Origin: LSUCC0057 sp048549915
Lineage (GTDB): Bacteria > Pseudomonadota > Gammaproteobacteria > Pseudomonadales > Porticoccaceae
Reading direction: 5' to 3'
Length of the DNA: 13,633 nt
NCBI GenBank assembly: GCA_048549915.1
Contig: JBLYYE010000015.1
Coordinates: 1-13,633 of the forward strand
The translations under genes and the position numbers were made by a program. Shown here one piece after another: positions 1-6,696 of the stretch (the stretch's first letter is position 1; every line of letters begins with the position of its first letter). A model generated the notes under the pieces. That model saw only the letters and a program-made list of their open reading frames with translations. It made no database searches and was not told the DNA's origin.

Positions 1-44
1 ATCAGTCGAACCTGGCGAAGCTTCTCATCCACTCTTCCGCCCAC

Positions 45-69
45 AAAAAAACCCAGCTTGCGCTGGGCT
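45..69 (-). terminator. Rho-independent terminator after tRNA-Ser
   Basis: On the minus strand a CCCAGC / GCTGGG stem closes a GCAA tetraloop (52-67) and is followed directly by seven T residues (45-51). This is a textbook intrinsic terminator about 10 nt past the tRNA-Ser 3' end, so it should end the tRNA transcript. Confidence 0.88.
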
Positions 70-78
70 TATTTGAAA

Positions 79-169
79 TGGCGGTGAGAGAGGGATTCGA
101 ACCCTCGATACGCGATTAACGTATACTCCCTTAGCAGGGGAGCGCCTTCAGCCGCTCGGCCACCTCACC
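79..169 (-). tRNA. tRNA-Ser (anticodon GCU)
   Basis: A 91-nt class II tRNA can be folded on the minus strand. The acceptor stem begins GGTGAGG and pairs with TCTCACC, followed by discriminator G and an encoded CCA (79-81). The T arm is GAGGG-TTCGAAT-CCCTC. The anticodon loop CTGCTAA sits on a CTCCC/GGGAG stem, giving anticodon GCT (133-135), which reads AGC/AGU. The long variable arm with an ATACG/CGTAT stem is typical of tRNA-Ser. Its position downstream of csrA matches serV in enteric bacteria. Confidence 0.97.
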
Positions 170-186
170 AATTTTTAAAAACTCTG

Positions 187-214
187 TAACTATTCATCTG
201 GTGTCTCTGCTCAA
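187..214 (-). promoter_or_regulatory. Possible sigma70 promoter for tRNA-Ser
   Basis: On the minus strand TTGAGC (209-214) and TAGTTA (187-192) are 16 nt apart, with the -10 ending 17 nt before the mature tRNA. The match is only partial. It is proposed because a terminator separates csrA from the tRNA, so the tRNA needs its own start. Confidence 0.3.
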
Positions 215-258
215 CATAGAGTAGGCGCTCCCAGGTCGCGCTATTAACATCAAGGTAC

Positions 259-288
259 AAAAATGCCGCCTCTTAATAGGGGCGGCAT
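259..288 (-). terminator. Rho-independent terminator after csrA
   Basis: On the minus strand ATGCCGCC and GGCGGCAT form an 8-bp stem (263-270 with 281-288) around a 10-nt loop, and the transcript continues into a run of five T (259-263, partly shared with the stem base). It lies about 40 nt downstream of the csrA stop and should separate csrA from tRNA-Ser. Confidence 0.85.
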
Positions 289-329
289 AATACCATAACG
301 GCCTAAAATTCATAGGCCTTTAGCTGAAA

Positions 330-518
330 TTACTGCTCGTTAGAGCCTGTATCTTTTTCGTCTTGGATTTTTTGGTAGATCTCTTCGCGATGCACAGCGA
401 CATCCTTCGGCGCATCAACCCCTAATCGAACCTGATTGCCACGGACACCGAGCACGGTTACCGAGACGTCATCACCGATGATCAGGGTTTCACCCACTCG
501 TCTGGTTAAAATTAGCAT
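330..518 (-). CDS. csrA: Carbon storage regulator CsrA (RsmA)
   Basis: CsrA is a small dimeric RNA-binding protein that binds GGA motifs in mRNA leaders, usually blocking ribosome access, and so controls carbon metabolism, motility and biofilm choices. The 62-residue product begins MLILTRRVGETLIIGD and carries the conserved VAVHREEIY segment, with Leu4 and Arg44, the residues known to contact RNA, both present. Length is normal for the family. The ATG at 518 is preceded by GGAG at about 6 nt spacing. It follows lysC by 83 nt, has its own promoter and terminator, and precedes tRNA-Ser, as in related genomes. The short tail after about residue 52 is variable in the family. Confidence 0.97.
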   Translation of the reverse strand: MLILTRRVGETLIIGDDVSVTVLGVRGNQVRLGVDAPKDVAVHREEIYQKIQDEKDTGSNEQ

Positions 519-570
519 CGCACTCTCCGCAAAAGTAGTACATTAGTATTAGAAGTTAAACAGCTGCGGA

Positions 571-598
571 ATTATAACAATAGTGTCATGGATTCCAA
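571..598 (-). promoter_or_regulatory. sigma70 promoter of csrA
   Basis: On the minus strand a consensus -10 TATAAT (571-576) lies 16 nt after a -35 TTGGAA (593-598). The -35 begins 3 nt past the lysC stop codon. Transcription would start near 564, giving a csrA leader of about 45 nt. This suggests csrA can be expressed independently of the alaS-lysC operon. Confidence 0.65.
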
Positions 599-601
599 GC
601 A

Positions 602-1096
602 TTATGACTCTTTGACTGACTCTTTCTCCATTTCAAAAGCACTGTGCAGGGCCCGCACTGCCAACTCTAGATACTTTTCCTCTACAACCACTGTCACTTT
701 TATTTCTGAGGTGGTAATAAGTTGGATATTGATGGCTTCACCCGCCAATGTTTCAAACATCTTTGATGCTACGCCTGCGTGTGATCGCATCCCCACCCCG
801 ACCAATGAAATTTTGGCAATCCCAGCATCGGTAGTGACTTCTTTAGCACCAAGCTCACCGGCGATTTTTTGGAGGATCAGCTCGGCCTGCTTTACGTCAT
901 TCTTATGTACAGTAAAGGTGATGTTTGCTGAATTGTCGACTGCGACATTTTGCACAATCACATCGACCTCGATATTGGCTGAGCTTATCGGGCCTAAAAC
1001 CTTATAAGCTACACCAGGCTGATCGGGAATACCTCGGATTGTCAGCTTGGCTTCGTCTCGGTTAAATGCGATGCCTGATACTACGGGCTTTTCCAT
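602..1096 (-). CDS. Possible internal-start beta (regulatory) subunit of aspartokinase
   Basis: Within lysC, Met247 lies exactly at the junction between the kinase domain and the ACT domains. Its ATG (1094-1096) is preceded by AGAGG (1105-1109) with 8 nt spacing, a better ribosome site than that of lysC itself. Translation from here would give a 164-residue protein made of the two ACT domains only. Aspartokinases of Bacillus subtilis and Corynebacterium glutamicum are known to use such an in-frame internal start to make a beta subunit for an alpha2beta2 enzyme. That it happens here is inferred. Confidence 0.5.
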   Translation of the reverse strand: MEKPVVSGIAFNRDEAKLTIRGIPDQPGVAYKVLGPISSANIEVDVIVQNVAVDNSANITFTVHKNDVKQAELILQKIAGELGAKEVTTDAGIAKISLVGVGMRSHAGVASKMFETLAGEAINIQLITTSEIKVTVVVEEKYLELAVRALHSAFEMEKESVKES

Positions 1097-1834
1097 TCCA
1101 TCATCCTCTAAGGTTATCAGTGTGCCGGGGCCCTCTTGAAAGCTTGAGAGCACACGCAGCGGTACGTTGTATTTTCCAGCAAATTCTACAGAGCGAATTT
1201 GCAACACTTTCGAGCCTTGGCTGGCCATCTCGAGCATCTCTTCGAAAGTGATACTATCTAGACGGCGGGCGCTATCGACAACACGTGGATCGGTGGTATA
1301 GACACCGTCGACGTCGGTATAGATCTGGCATTCATCGGCTTTGAGTGCTGCGGCGAGAGCGACTGCTGTGGTATCAGAGCCGCCTCGGCCTAAGGTAGTG
1401 ATATTGCCTGCATCATCAACACCCTGAAATCCTGCGACAACGACAACGCGCCCTGCTTCGAGATCCTCTTGCATGCGATGGGCATCGATCTCTTCAATGC
1501 GCGCTTTGCTGTGCGAGGTATCGGTGAGAATACGCACTTGACTACCCGTGTAGGAGCGAGCCTCTTGGCCTTTGGCCTGCAGAGCCATACTCAACAGAGC
1601 AATAGTCACCTGCTCACCAGTTGAGACCAGTACATCCATCTCGCGGGCACTATTACTCTCACCAATCTCATTGGCTAGGCCAATTAAGCGATTGGTCTCG
1701 CCGCTCATCGCCGACACGACGACAACTACTTGGTCACCACGCTGACAGTGGCCAATCACTTTGTCGGCTACTGCTTGTATACGCTCTACGCTACCCACTG
1801 AGGTACCGCCATATTTTTGTACAATTAAGCTCAT
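602..1834 (-). CDS. lysC: Aspartate kinase (aspartokinase, ACT-regulated)
   Basis: LysC phosphorylates aspartate with ATP to give aspartyl-4-phosphate, the first step towards lysine, threonine, methionine, isoleucine and diaminopimelate for the cell wall. The 410-residue protein starts with the kinase signature KYGGTS (residues 7-12) and has GRGGSDTTAVALAAAL (149-164) in the amino-acid kinase domain (about 1-245). Two ACT domains follow (about 260-330 and 340-400), the usual site of lysine/threonine feedback. This is the monofunctional form without homoserine dehydrogenase. The ATG at 1834 lies 38 nt after the alaS stop, so the two are probably cotranscribed. No strong Shine-Dalgarno precedes it. 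An internal start for a regulatory subunit is listed separately. Confidence 0.96.
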   Translation of the reverse strand: MSLIVQKYGGTSVGSVERIQAVADKVIGHCQRGDQVVVVVSAMSGETNRLIGLANEIGESNSAREMDVLVSTGEQVTIALLSMALQAKGQEARSYTGSQVRILTDTSHSKARIEEIDAHRMQEDLEAGRVVVVAGFQGVDDAGNITTLGRGGSDTTAVALAAALKADECQIYTDVDGVYTTDPRVVDSARRLDSITFEEMLEMASQGSKVLQIRSVEFAGKYNVPLRVLSSFQEGPGTLITLEDDGMEKPVVSGIAFNRDEAKLTIRGIPDQPGVAYKVLGPISSANIEVDVIVQNVAVDNSANITFTVHKNDVKQAELILQKIAGELGAKEVTTDAGIAKISLVGVGMRSHAGVASKMFETLAGEAINIQLITTSEIKVTVVVEEKYLELAVRALHSAFEMEKESVKES

Positions 1835-1872
1835 CTGTTGGGTTCGCTCTTATTAAACTGTTGGGTAACTAT

Positions 1873-4482
1873 TTACTGCGCCTGCAGCCAGCTGGCCAAT
1901 GCTTCGAATGCAGAGGGTAATTTGGCAGCTTGCTCGGCTGAGCCTTGAGCCATATCGGGGCGACCACCACCTTTACCGCCGGTGATATCGGTCACTTGTT
2001 TGAGCAGCTCACCGGCCTTAAAACGCTCTGTCAGATCTTTGGTAACGCCTGCCACTAGGGCAGCACGGCCATCTTGCTCGGCTGCCAGCACAAACAAGCC
2101 TGAGCCAATCTGGTCACGCACTTTGTCGGCGACACCGCGCAAAGATTTGTTGTCAGCTCCCGGCACCACCACTGCTAGCAACTTCACTCCTGCAACATCA
2201 ATTGCATTGGAGAGAAGGTCGCCACCTGCACCGCCAGCTAACTGAGCTTTGAGTTGGGCTATCTCGCGCTGTTGTTGCTTCGTATCGGCCGCTAGTTTGG
2301 ATATTTTCTCCGCTAGACGGCTGCGGTCACTGCCAGCAATCGCGGCCAGTTGGCGGACTAAATCTTGATTTTCATCGCAGAGTGCTTCTGCAGCGGCTCC
2401 AGTCACCGCCTCGATTCTTCTGACACCTGAAGCCACACTGGTCTCTGCGCTAATGCGGAACAAACCAATATCACCGCTGCGGGCAACGTGCGTACCCCCG
2501 CACAGCTCGATCGAGAAGTCTCCCGCAATACTGAGCACTCGCACTTCGTCGCCATATTTCTCGCCAAACAGCGCCACGGCACCGCGCTGTTGCGCAGCAT
2601 CCATATCCATAATTTCTGTCTGCGTGGCTATGTTAGTGCGAATAGCTTGATTGACGCGCTGTTCTACTGCGCGCTGCTGCTCCAAAGTTACCGCTTGTGA
2701 ATGAGAAAAATCAAAACGCAAGCGGGTTGAATCCACCGAGGAGCCCTGCTGTGCTACATGCTCGCCGAGCACTTCGCGCAATGCAGAGTGCAGTAAGTGG
2801 GTGGCTGAGTGATTGCGCGCTGTGGCTGAGCGGACATCATTGGTGACCTCGGCGTCAACACTGTCGCCGATCGATAGGCTGCCGTTGAGTAATTGGCCAA
2901 TGTGTAGATGGTGGCCGCTGTTTTTGCGGCAGTCAGCTACTTCGAACTTTGCCGTACCTGCAGTGACCATACCAGTGTCACCGCACTGGCCGCCCGATTC
3001 AGCATAAAAAGGTGTGCGATCCAGAATCACGATACCCTGCTGGCCTTCGGTGAGTGTCTCTACTTGGGCGTTATCCAATAGTAAGCCAACGACTTTGGCC
3101 TCGCTGGCGAGCAGCTCATAGCCGAGAAACTCTGTAGAGCCCTCAAGTTGTAACGAGTCGCTGTAGTCGACACCAAAGTTCCCCGCGGCACGCGCGCGCT
3201 GGCGCTGCTTTTCCATAGCGGTTTGGTAGCCGTCCATATCTATCGTAAAGCCGCGCTCGCGAGCCACATCGGCCGTCAAATCTGTCGGGAAGCCGTAAGT
3301 GTCGTAAAGCTGGAAGACGACATCACCCGGCACCACACTACCAGCGAGCTCTGCCAGCGCAGACTCAAGGACACCCATACCGTTGTCTAGAGTGCGAGCA
3401 AACTGCTGCTCTTCTTTGAGCAAGGTAGCTTCAATCAAGTCGCGTTTGCTGTTCAGCTCGGGGTAGGCCTCACCCATCACAGCGGCTAACGCTGGCACCA
3501 AGGTGTGGAAAAATGGCTGAGTTTGGCCGAGTTTATGTCCATGGCGCAGAGCTCGGCGAATGATGCGACGCAAGACATAGCCCCGCCCTTCGTTGCCGGG
3601 AAGCACGCCATCAATGATTAAGAACGCGCACGATCGGATATGATCGGCGATCACTTTCAAAGAATCATGCTGCAGTTCGCTGCTACCCACGGCTTCTGCC
3701 GCAGCATTGATCAGATGAACAAATAGATCAATCTGGTAGTTGCTGTGCACTCCTTGCATCACTGCAGCTATACGCTCCAAACCCATACCTGTATCGATAG
3801 AGGGTTTAGGCAGAGGTTTCATCTCACCGGCGGCATTGCGCTCGTACTGCATGAAAACCAAGTTCCAGACTTCAATGTAACGATCGAGATCGTCGTTCTC
3901 GCTACCGGGTGGGCCACCTGCGACCTCTTCACCATGATCGTAAAAAATCTCAGTACACGGGCCGCAAGGGCCGGTATCACCCATCTGCCAGAAGTTGTCT
4001 TCGTCTAGGCGCGACATGCGGGCGGGATCTACACCTACTTCATTGGTCCATATATCAGCTGCTTCGTCATCGCTTATATGCACTGTCACCCAAAGGCGCT
4101 CGGGCGGCAAACCCAACACTTTGGTGAGGAACTGCCAAGCAAAATTGATTGCATCGCGTTTAAAGTAGTCGCCAAAACTAAAATTGCCGAGCATTTCAAA
4201 GAAGGTGTGGTGGCGCGCGGTATAGCCGACGTTTTCTAAGTCGTTATGTTTACCACCGGCACGCACGCAGCGCTGTGAGCTCACCGCGCGGACATAATCG
4301 CGCTTTTCTGCACCTAAGAAGCAGTCTTTAAACTGCACCATACCGGCATTGGTAAATAACAGAGTGGGGTCGTTGCCCGGCACAAGGCTGCTGCTCATTA
4401 CGGGCGTGTGGCCTTGCTCGGCAAAATAGTCCAAAAAAGCTTGGCGAATAGTCGCGCTGCTCCATGCTGTCGTTGTTGTCAC
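1873..4482 (-). CDS. alaS: Alanyl-tRNA synthetase
   Basis: AlaS charges tRNA-Ala with alanine and clears misacylated Ser- and Gly-tRNA-Ala in the cytoplasm. The 869-residue product has the class II catalytic core at the N terminus (for example NDPTLLFTNAGM at 37-48, and RAGGKHNDLENVGYTARHHT at 74-93), with IDTGMGLERI at 229-238. The editing domain holds the zinc-type motif His558-x3-His562 plus Cys661-x3-His665. A linker coiled coil (about 720-750) leads to the C-terminal DHHA1-type domain with the GGKGGGRPDMAQG motif (835-847). Length is normal. The start is GTG at 4480-4482, with GGAAG 8 nt upstream; no in-frame ATG lies closer to the family N terminus. It follows the HIT gene by 64 nt and precedes lysC by 38 nt, with no terminator visible in either gap. 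Confidence 0.97.
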   Translation of the reverse strand: MTTTTAWSSATIRQAFLDYFAEQGHTPVMSSSLVPGNDPTLLFTNAGMVQFKDCFLGAEKRDYVRAVSSQRCVRAGGKHNDLENVGYTARHHTFFEMLGNFSFGDYFKRDAINFAWQFLTKVLGLPPERLWVTVHISDDEAADIWTNEVGVDPARMSRLDEDNFWQMGDTGPCGPCTEIFYDHGEEVAGGPPGSENDDLDRYIEVWNLVFMQYERNAAGEMKPLPKPSIDTGMGLERIAAVMQGVHSNYQIDLFVHLINAAAEAVGSSELQHDSLKVIADHIRSCAFLIIDGVLPGNEGRGYVLRRIIRRALRHGHKLGQTQPFFHTLVPALAAVMGEAYPELNSKRDLIEATLLKEEQQFARTLDNGMGVLESALAELAGSVVPGDVVFQLYDTYGFPTDLTADVARERGFTIDMDGYQTAMEKQRQRARAAGNFGVDYSDSLQLEGSTEFLGYELLASEAKVVGLLLDNAQVETLTEGQQGIVILDRTPFYAESGGQCGDTGMVTAGTAKFEVADCRKNSGHHLHIGQLLNGSLSIGDSVDAEVTNDVRSATARNHSATHLLHSALREVLGEHVAQQGSSVDSTRLRFDFSHSQAVTLEQQRAVEQRVNQAIRTNIATQTEIMDMDAAQQRGAVALFGEKYGDEVRVLSIAGDFSIELCGGTHVARSGDIGLFRISAETSVASGVRRIEAVTGAAAEALCDENQDLVRQLAAIAGSDRSRLAEKISKLAADTKQQQREIAQLKAQLAGGAGGDLLSNAIDVAGVKLLAVVVPGADNKSLRGVADKVRDQIGSGLFVLAAEQDGRAALVAGVTKDLTERFKAGELLKQVTDITGGKGGGRPDMAQGSAEQAAKLPSAFEALASWLQAQ

Positions 4483-4546
4483 TACAATTACTTCCGTCGT
4501 CGTGGCCGGCCAGTGGGTAGATCGCAGCCCATGGCTCGGCGGTTAG

Positions 4547-4900
4547 CTAGCCAGTTAAGCTCGCTTCGTTAAATGTTGTATTACCCAAAATATGCAGGTG
4601 AAGATGAAACACCGTCTGCCCCGCCTCAGCACCGTTATTGATGACCAAGCGAAAAGCGTCCCCACAGCCGGCTTGGTTAGCCACTTGTCCTGCCACCAGC
4701 ATCAGGTGGCCCAATAGCTGGCGATCTTCGGGGAGTGCATCGACAAGACGCGGAATCGGCTCTACCGGAATTACCAAAAGATGGATCGGCGCTTGCGGTG
4801 CAATATCCTTGATTACAAAACAGTGTTCATCGCGATGAAGAATTTCTGCAGGTATCTCACCATCGGCTATGCGACTGAAGAGTGTTTTTTCGGCACTCAT
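4547..4900 (-). CDS. HIT-family (HinT-like) nucleotide phosphoramidase
   Basis: HinT-type proteins are small cytoplasmic hydrolases that cleave AMP from amines and from aminoacyl-adenylates. The 117-residue product shows the family pattern: FSRIADGEIPAEILHRDE near the N terminus, HLLVIP (40-45), RLVINNG (84-90) and the histidine triad HLHLH (His99, His101, His103). After ILG the usual Gly-Gly-Arg-Pro tail is replaced by NTTFNEASLTG, a divergence near the active site. Its ATG overlaps the stop of the Trm112-like gene as ATGA, so translation is probably coupled. It sits 64 nt upstream of alaS on the same strand. The family call is secure; the physiological substrate is not known. Confidence 0.92.
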   Translation of the reverse strand: MSAEKTLFSRIADGEIPAEILHRDEHCFVIKDIAPQAPIHLLVIPVEPIPRLVDALPEDRQLLGHLMLVAGQVANQAGCGDAFRLVINNGAEAGQTVFHLHLHILGNTTFNEASLTG

Positions 4901-5109
4901 CGGTGGCCCATCCCACTGCCCGGATTACTGTGCAGCTTCTCGTCGGCACTGAGTTGGCGCGCCTCACTCTCCAGCATAACCGGTATCCCATCGCGCACCG
5001 GATAGGCAAGGCCACTGGCGCGGCACACCAGCTCTTGTTGATCTGCTAGGTACTCCAATGGTGCCTTGCTAACCGGGCAGACTAATATACTCAGTAACTT
5101 TTTATCCAC
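4897..5109 (-). CDS. Trm112-like protein (UPF0434 / YcaR family)
   Basis: This 70-residue protein belongs to the family of E. coli YcaR, related to eukaryotic Trm112, a zinc-binding partner that stabilises several methyltransferases acting on tRNA and release factor. The bacterial function is not established. Family signatures are LLSILVCPVSKAPLEYL near residues 5-21, ELVCRASGLAYPVRDGIPVM (26-45) and SEAR (48-51). Only Cys11 and Cys29 remain: the second Cys of the CPxC form seen in E. coli is Ser here, a change I recall in other proteobacterial members, so zinc binding is doubtful. The start is GTG at 5107-5109 with GGGAG 6 nt upstream. It overlaps the HIT gene by 4 nt and heads the Trm112-HIT-alaS-lysC run. 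In many relatives this gene instead sits near lpxK/kdsB. Confidence 0.9.
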   Translation of the reverse strand: MDKKLLSILVCPVSKAPLEYLADQQELVCRASGLAYPVRDGIPVMLESEARQLSADEKLHSNPGSGMGHR

Positions 5110-5211
5110 GGCAAACTCCCAGGCGTTTAATAGCGCATGTCTTTTTAAACAACGGCGCGAAGTTTACGCAAAAAAGCGTTCTATCGCCATGAATTAGGCC
5201 GATATTAGCGG

Positions 5212-6069
5212 TTAATCGACCTGATCGGGCAGCGCTTTCAAAACTAACTGTGGATCCACACGCACACTGCCCCAATTCATACGCCAATCCAGATGTGGGC
5301 CGGTAGCACGGCCTGTAGCCCCTACTGCACCGATCAACTCCCCTTGCTGCAGTACTTGACCTACCTCAACCGCAACCGCACTCATGTGTAAAAAGCTCGA
5401 AAAAAGCTGGTAGCCATGATCAACAATAACGGTGCCGCCTGAGTAAAATAGGTCGGGCTCTGCCAACACGACTTTGCCTGCCGCAGGGGCATGCACGGGC
5501 GCTCCAGAAGGGGCTGCATAATCGACACCATAATGCGGGCGCCCAGCCACGCCGTTGTAAAAGCGCTGACTGCCATAGACTCCGGTTATAGGGCCATTGG
5601 CAGGAGCGACAAAACCCGTTGAGTAGAGCGGCTGCTCAAGCGAGCTGGATCTTGACGCTGAAACTAGCGCTGCTTCGCGGCGGATTCTAGCCAGCTGCTC
5701 TGCAGGTGGTGTCACGGTGACTTGAGGAACCCCTTCCACGCGTTGAGTCGGGTATTCGCGGGCAGCCAATTTATAGCTCAGCGGCCAGCGCTGCTGAGTA
5801 ATATTATCGACCATCTCCAGTGCCACACGACCTTGTGCATCGCGGCTTATACCTAACAAAACACGGCCGTATTGATCTCTCTCTAGTGGCTGTCCGGCAT
5901 AAAATAGGCTGGTATTATCTGGTAGCTTGGCAACCAGCAGTGCCCCAGGCAGCCATTCACCCTGCCAGTTCAATAATGGCTGGGCAATACTGTTGATCTG
6001 GCAACAAACAAAAAGCGCGAAACCCACTAGGCCGCGTGTAAAACAAATTCGTAACCATTGAAAAGTCAT
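5212..6069 (-). CDS. Secreted M23 (LytM/NlpD-type) peptidase-like protein
   Basis: M23 proteins cleave peptidoglycan cross-links, or, when inactive, activate amidases. From the ATG at 6067-6069 the product has 285 residues. A signal peptide (hydrophobic 10-22, likely cleavage after Ser-Ile-Ala at 29) predicts export to the periplasm. The middle region is unassigned; the LytM domain spans about 155-270. The first metal site motif is His179-x3-Asp183 and the conserved central His228 is in SSFLHMS, but the final HxH is His259-Leu-Asp261, so one expected zinc-ligand His is Asp. A longer reading to 6189 exists, but it overlaps the upstream gene and would bury the signal peptide. The ATG is 1 nt after the stop of the DUF6491-like gene, indicating coupling. 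Activity, as opposed to a regulatory role, is uncertain. Confidence 0.9.
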   Translation of the reverse strand: MTFQWLRICFTRGLVGFALFVCCQINSIAQPLLNWQGEWLPGALLVAKLPDNTSLFYAGQPLERDQYGRVLLGISRDAQGRVALEMVDNITQQRWPLSYKLAAREYPTQRVEGVPQVTVTPPAEQLARIRREAALVSASRSSSLEQPLYSTGFVAPANGPITGVYGSQRFYNGVAGRPHYGVDYAAPSGAPVHAPAAGKVVLAEPDLFYSGGTVIVDHGYQLFSSFLHMSAVAVEVGQVLQQGELIGAVGATGRATGPHLDWRMNWGSVRVDPQLVLKALPDQVD

Positions 6070-6070
6070 T

Positions 6071-6520
6071 TCACTGAAGCCCTGGGTGAGGTGAAATTGA
6101 CTCAATTGAGCAGCGCGCAGAGAGACCTGTTGAGCTAAAACTTCCGCCCACCACTGCAACCGAGTCGAAACGCTCACAGAGCCGGCCACTGCGGTTAATC
6201 AGAGCAAAACCCTGCTTGGCAATACCAGGGCACTCACGCTGTAGACGCAAAATTGCTTGTTTAGACCCTGACAGTTTAAGCAGTGCCGTTTGATCATCGG
6301 TAAAGTTTATCTGTCGCACTCGCGAAAGCAGTATGCAGCCATTGTGGATACCCCATTGACGGGGATCGAGCTTATCTAACTGAGCCAGCCTGTCGGCCAT
6401 TGACAGCGGTGCTTCACCGTTGGCCACGGCTTGTGTGCCAACCGAGAGTGAAAATAGTGTCAGCCAGACTAAAGCGCAACGCCGAGAAAGTACCAACAAA
6501 TTTAGCTTGCCTGGTGACAT
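6071..6520 (-). CDS. Exported DUF6491-like protein of unknown function
   Basis: I assign this 149-residue protein to the DUF6491 type with moderate confidence, from the pattern GCILLSRVRQINFTDDQTAL (61-80), then RECPGI (95-100) and GRLCERFDSVAVV (112-124). These proteins have no established function. A basic, hydrophobic N terminus (about 1-30) ending near Ala-Val-Ala-Asn looks like a signal peptide, so it is probably periplasmic; four Cys after it (62, 97, 115, 137) could form disulfides. The ATG at 6518-6520 has GGAG 7 nt upstream. Its stop is 1 nt before the start of the M23 gene, so the two should be made together, suggesting a shared envelope role. No catalytic residues are recognised. 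Confidence 0.8.
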   Translation of the reverse strand: MSPGKLNLLVLSRRCALVWLTLFSLSVGTQAVANGEAPLSMADRLAQLDKLDPRQWGIHNGCILLSRVRQINFTDDQTALLKLSGSKQAILRLQRECPGIAKQGFALINRSGRLCERFDSVAVVGGSFSSTGLSARCSIESISPHPGLQ

Positions 6521-6551
6521 GAGTTACTCCGTTTTCAATTACCCACGCGCC

Positions 6552-6581
6552 AATCTAGCCTTGAGCATCAGACGCAATCAA
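6552..6581 (-). promoter_or_regulatory. Candidate promoter for the DUF6491-M23 pair
   Basis: On the minus strand TTGATT (6576-6581) and TAGATT (6552-6557) are 18 nt apart, and would start transcription about 25 nt before the ATG at 6520. Each box matches four of six consensus positions. The rest of the 176-nt divergent region (6521-6696) holds no other clear signal. Confidence 0.3.
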
Positions 6582-6696
6582 TCCCTTTAGCGTAACCAAA
6601 TAGCTCGCTTTCAACCAGAGTATTACAGACAAAGAGTGCGCGCAGTGCTATCGTAAAACCGTCAGCCAAGAACTCTTTTCGCAACTAAATATCGCC

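Noticed and set aside
588..1007. Open frame of 139 codons on the plus strand opposite lysC
   Set aside because: It is wholly antisense to a well-conserved lysC, its product has no recognisable family pattern, and no ribosome site stands out.
4483..4546. Short symmetric stretches between the HIT gene and alaS (GGCTAGCTAACC; AGCCCATGGCT)
   Set aside because: They are short, imperfect and without a T-run, so neither a terminator nor an operator can be supported.
4915..5109. Loss of the second Cys in the Trm112-like CPxC motif as a sign of decay
   Set aside because: CP-x-(S/T)-K forms are, as far as I recall, normal in many proteobacterial members, and the rest of the protein is intact.
5110..5211. 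Possible terminator or promoter between the M23 and Trm112-like genes
   Set aside because: A GGTCGAT / ATCGGCC stem spans the M23 stop but has no T-run, and candidate promoter boxes for the Trm112-like gene match poorly.
6070..6189. Upstream extension of the M23 gene to 6189
   Set aside because: It would overlap the DUF6491-like gene by about 119 nt and place 40 residues before an obvious signal peptide; the ATG at 6069 fits coupling and export.
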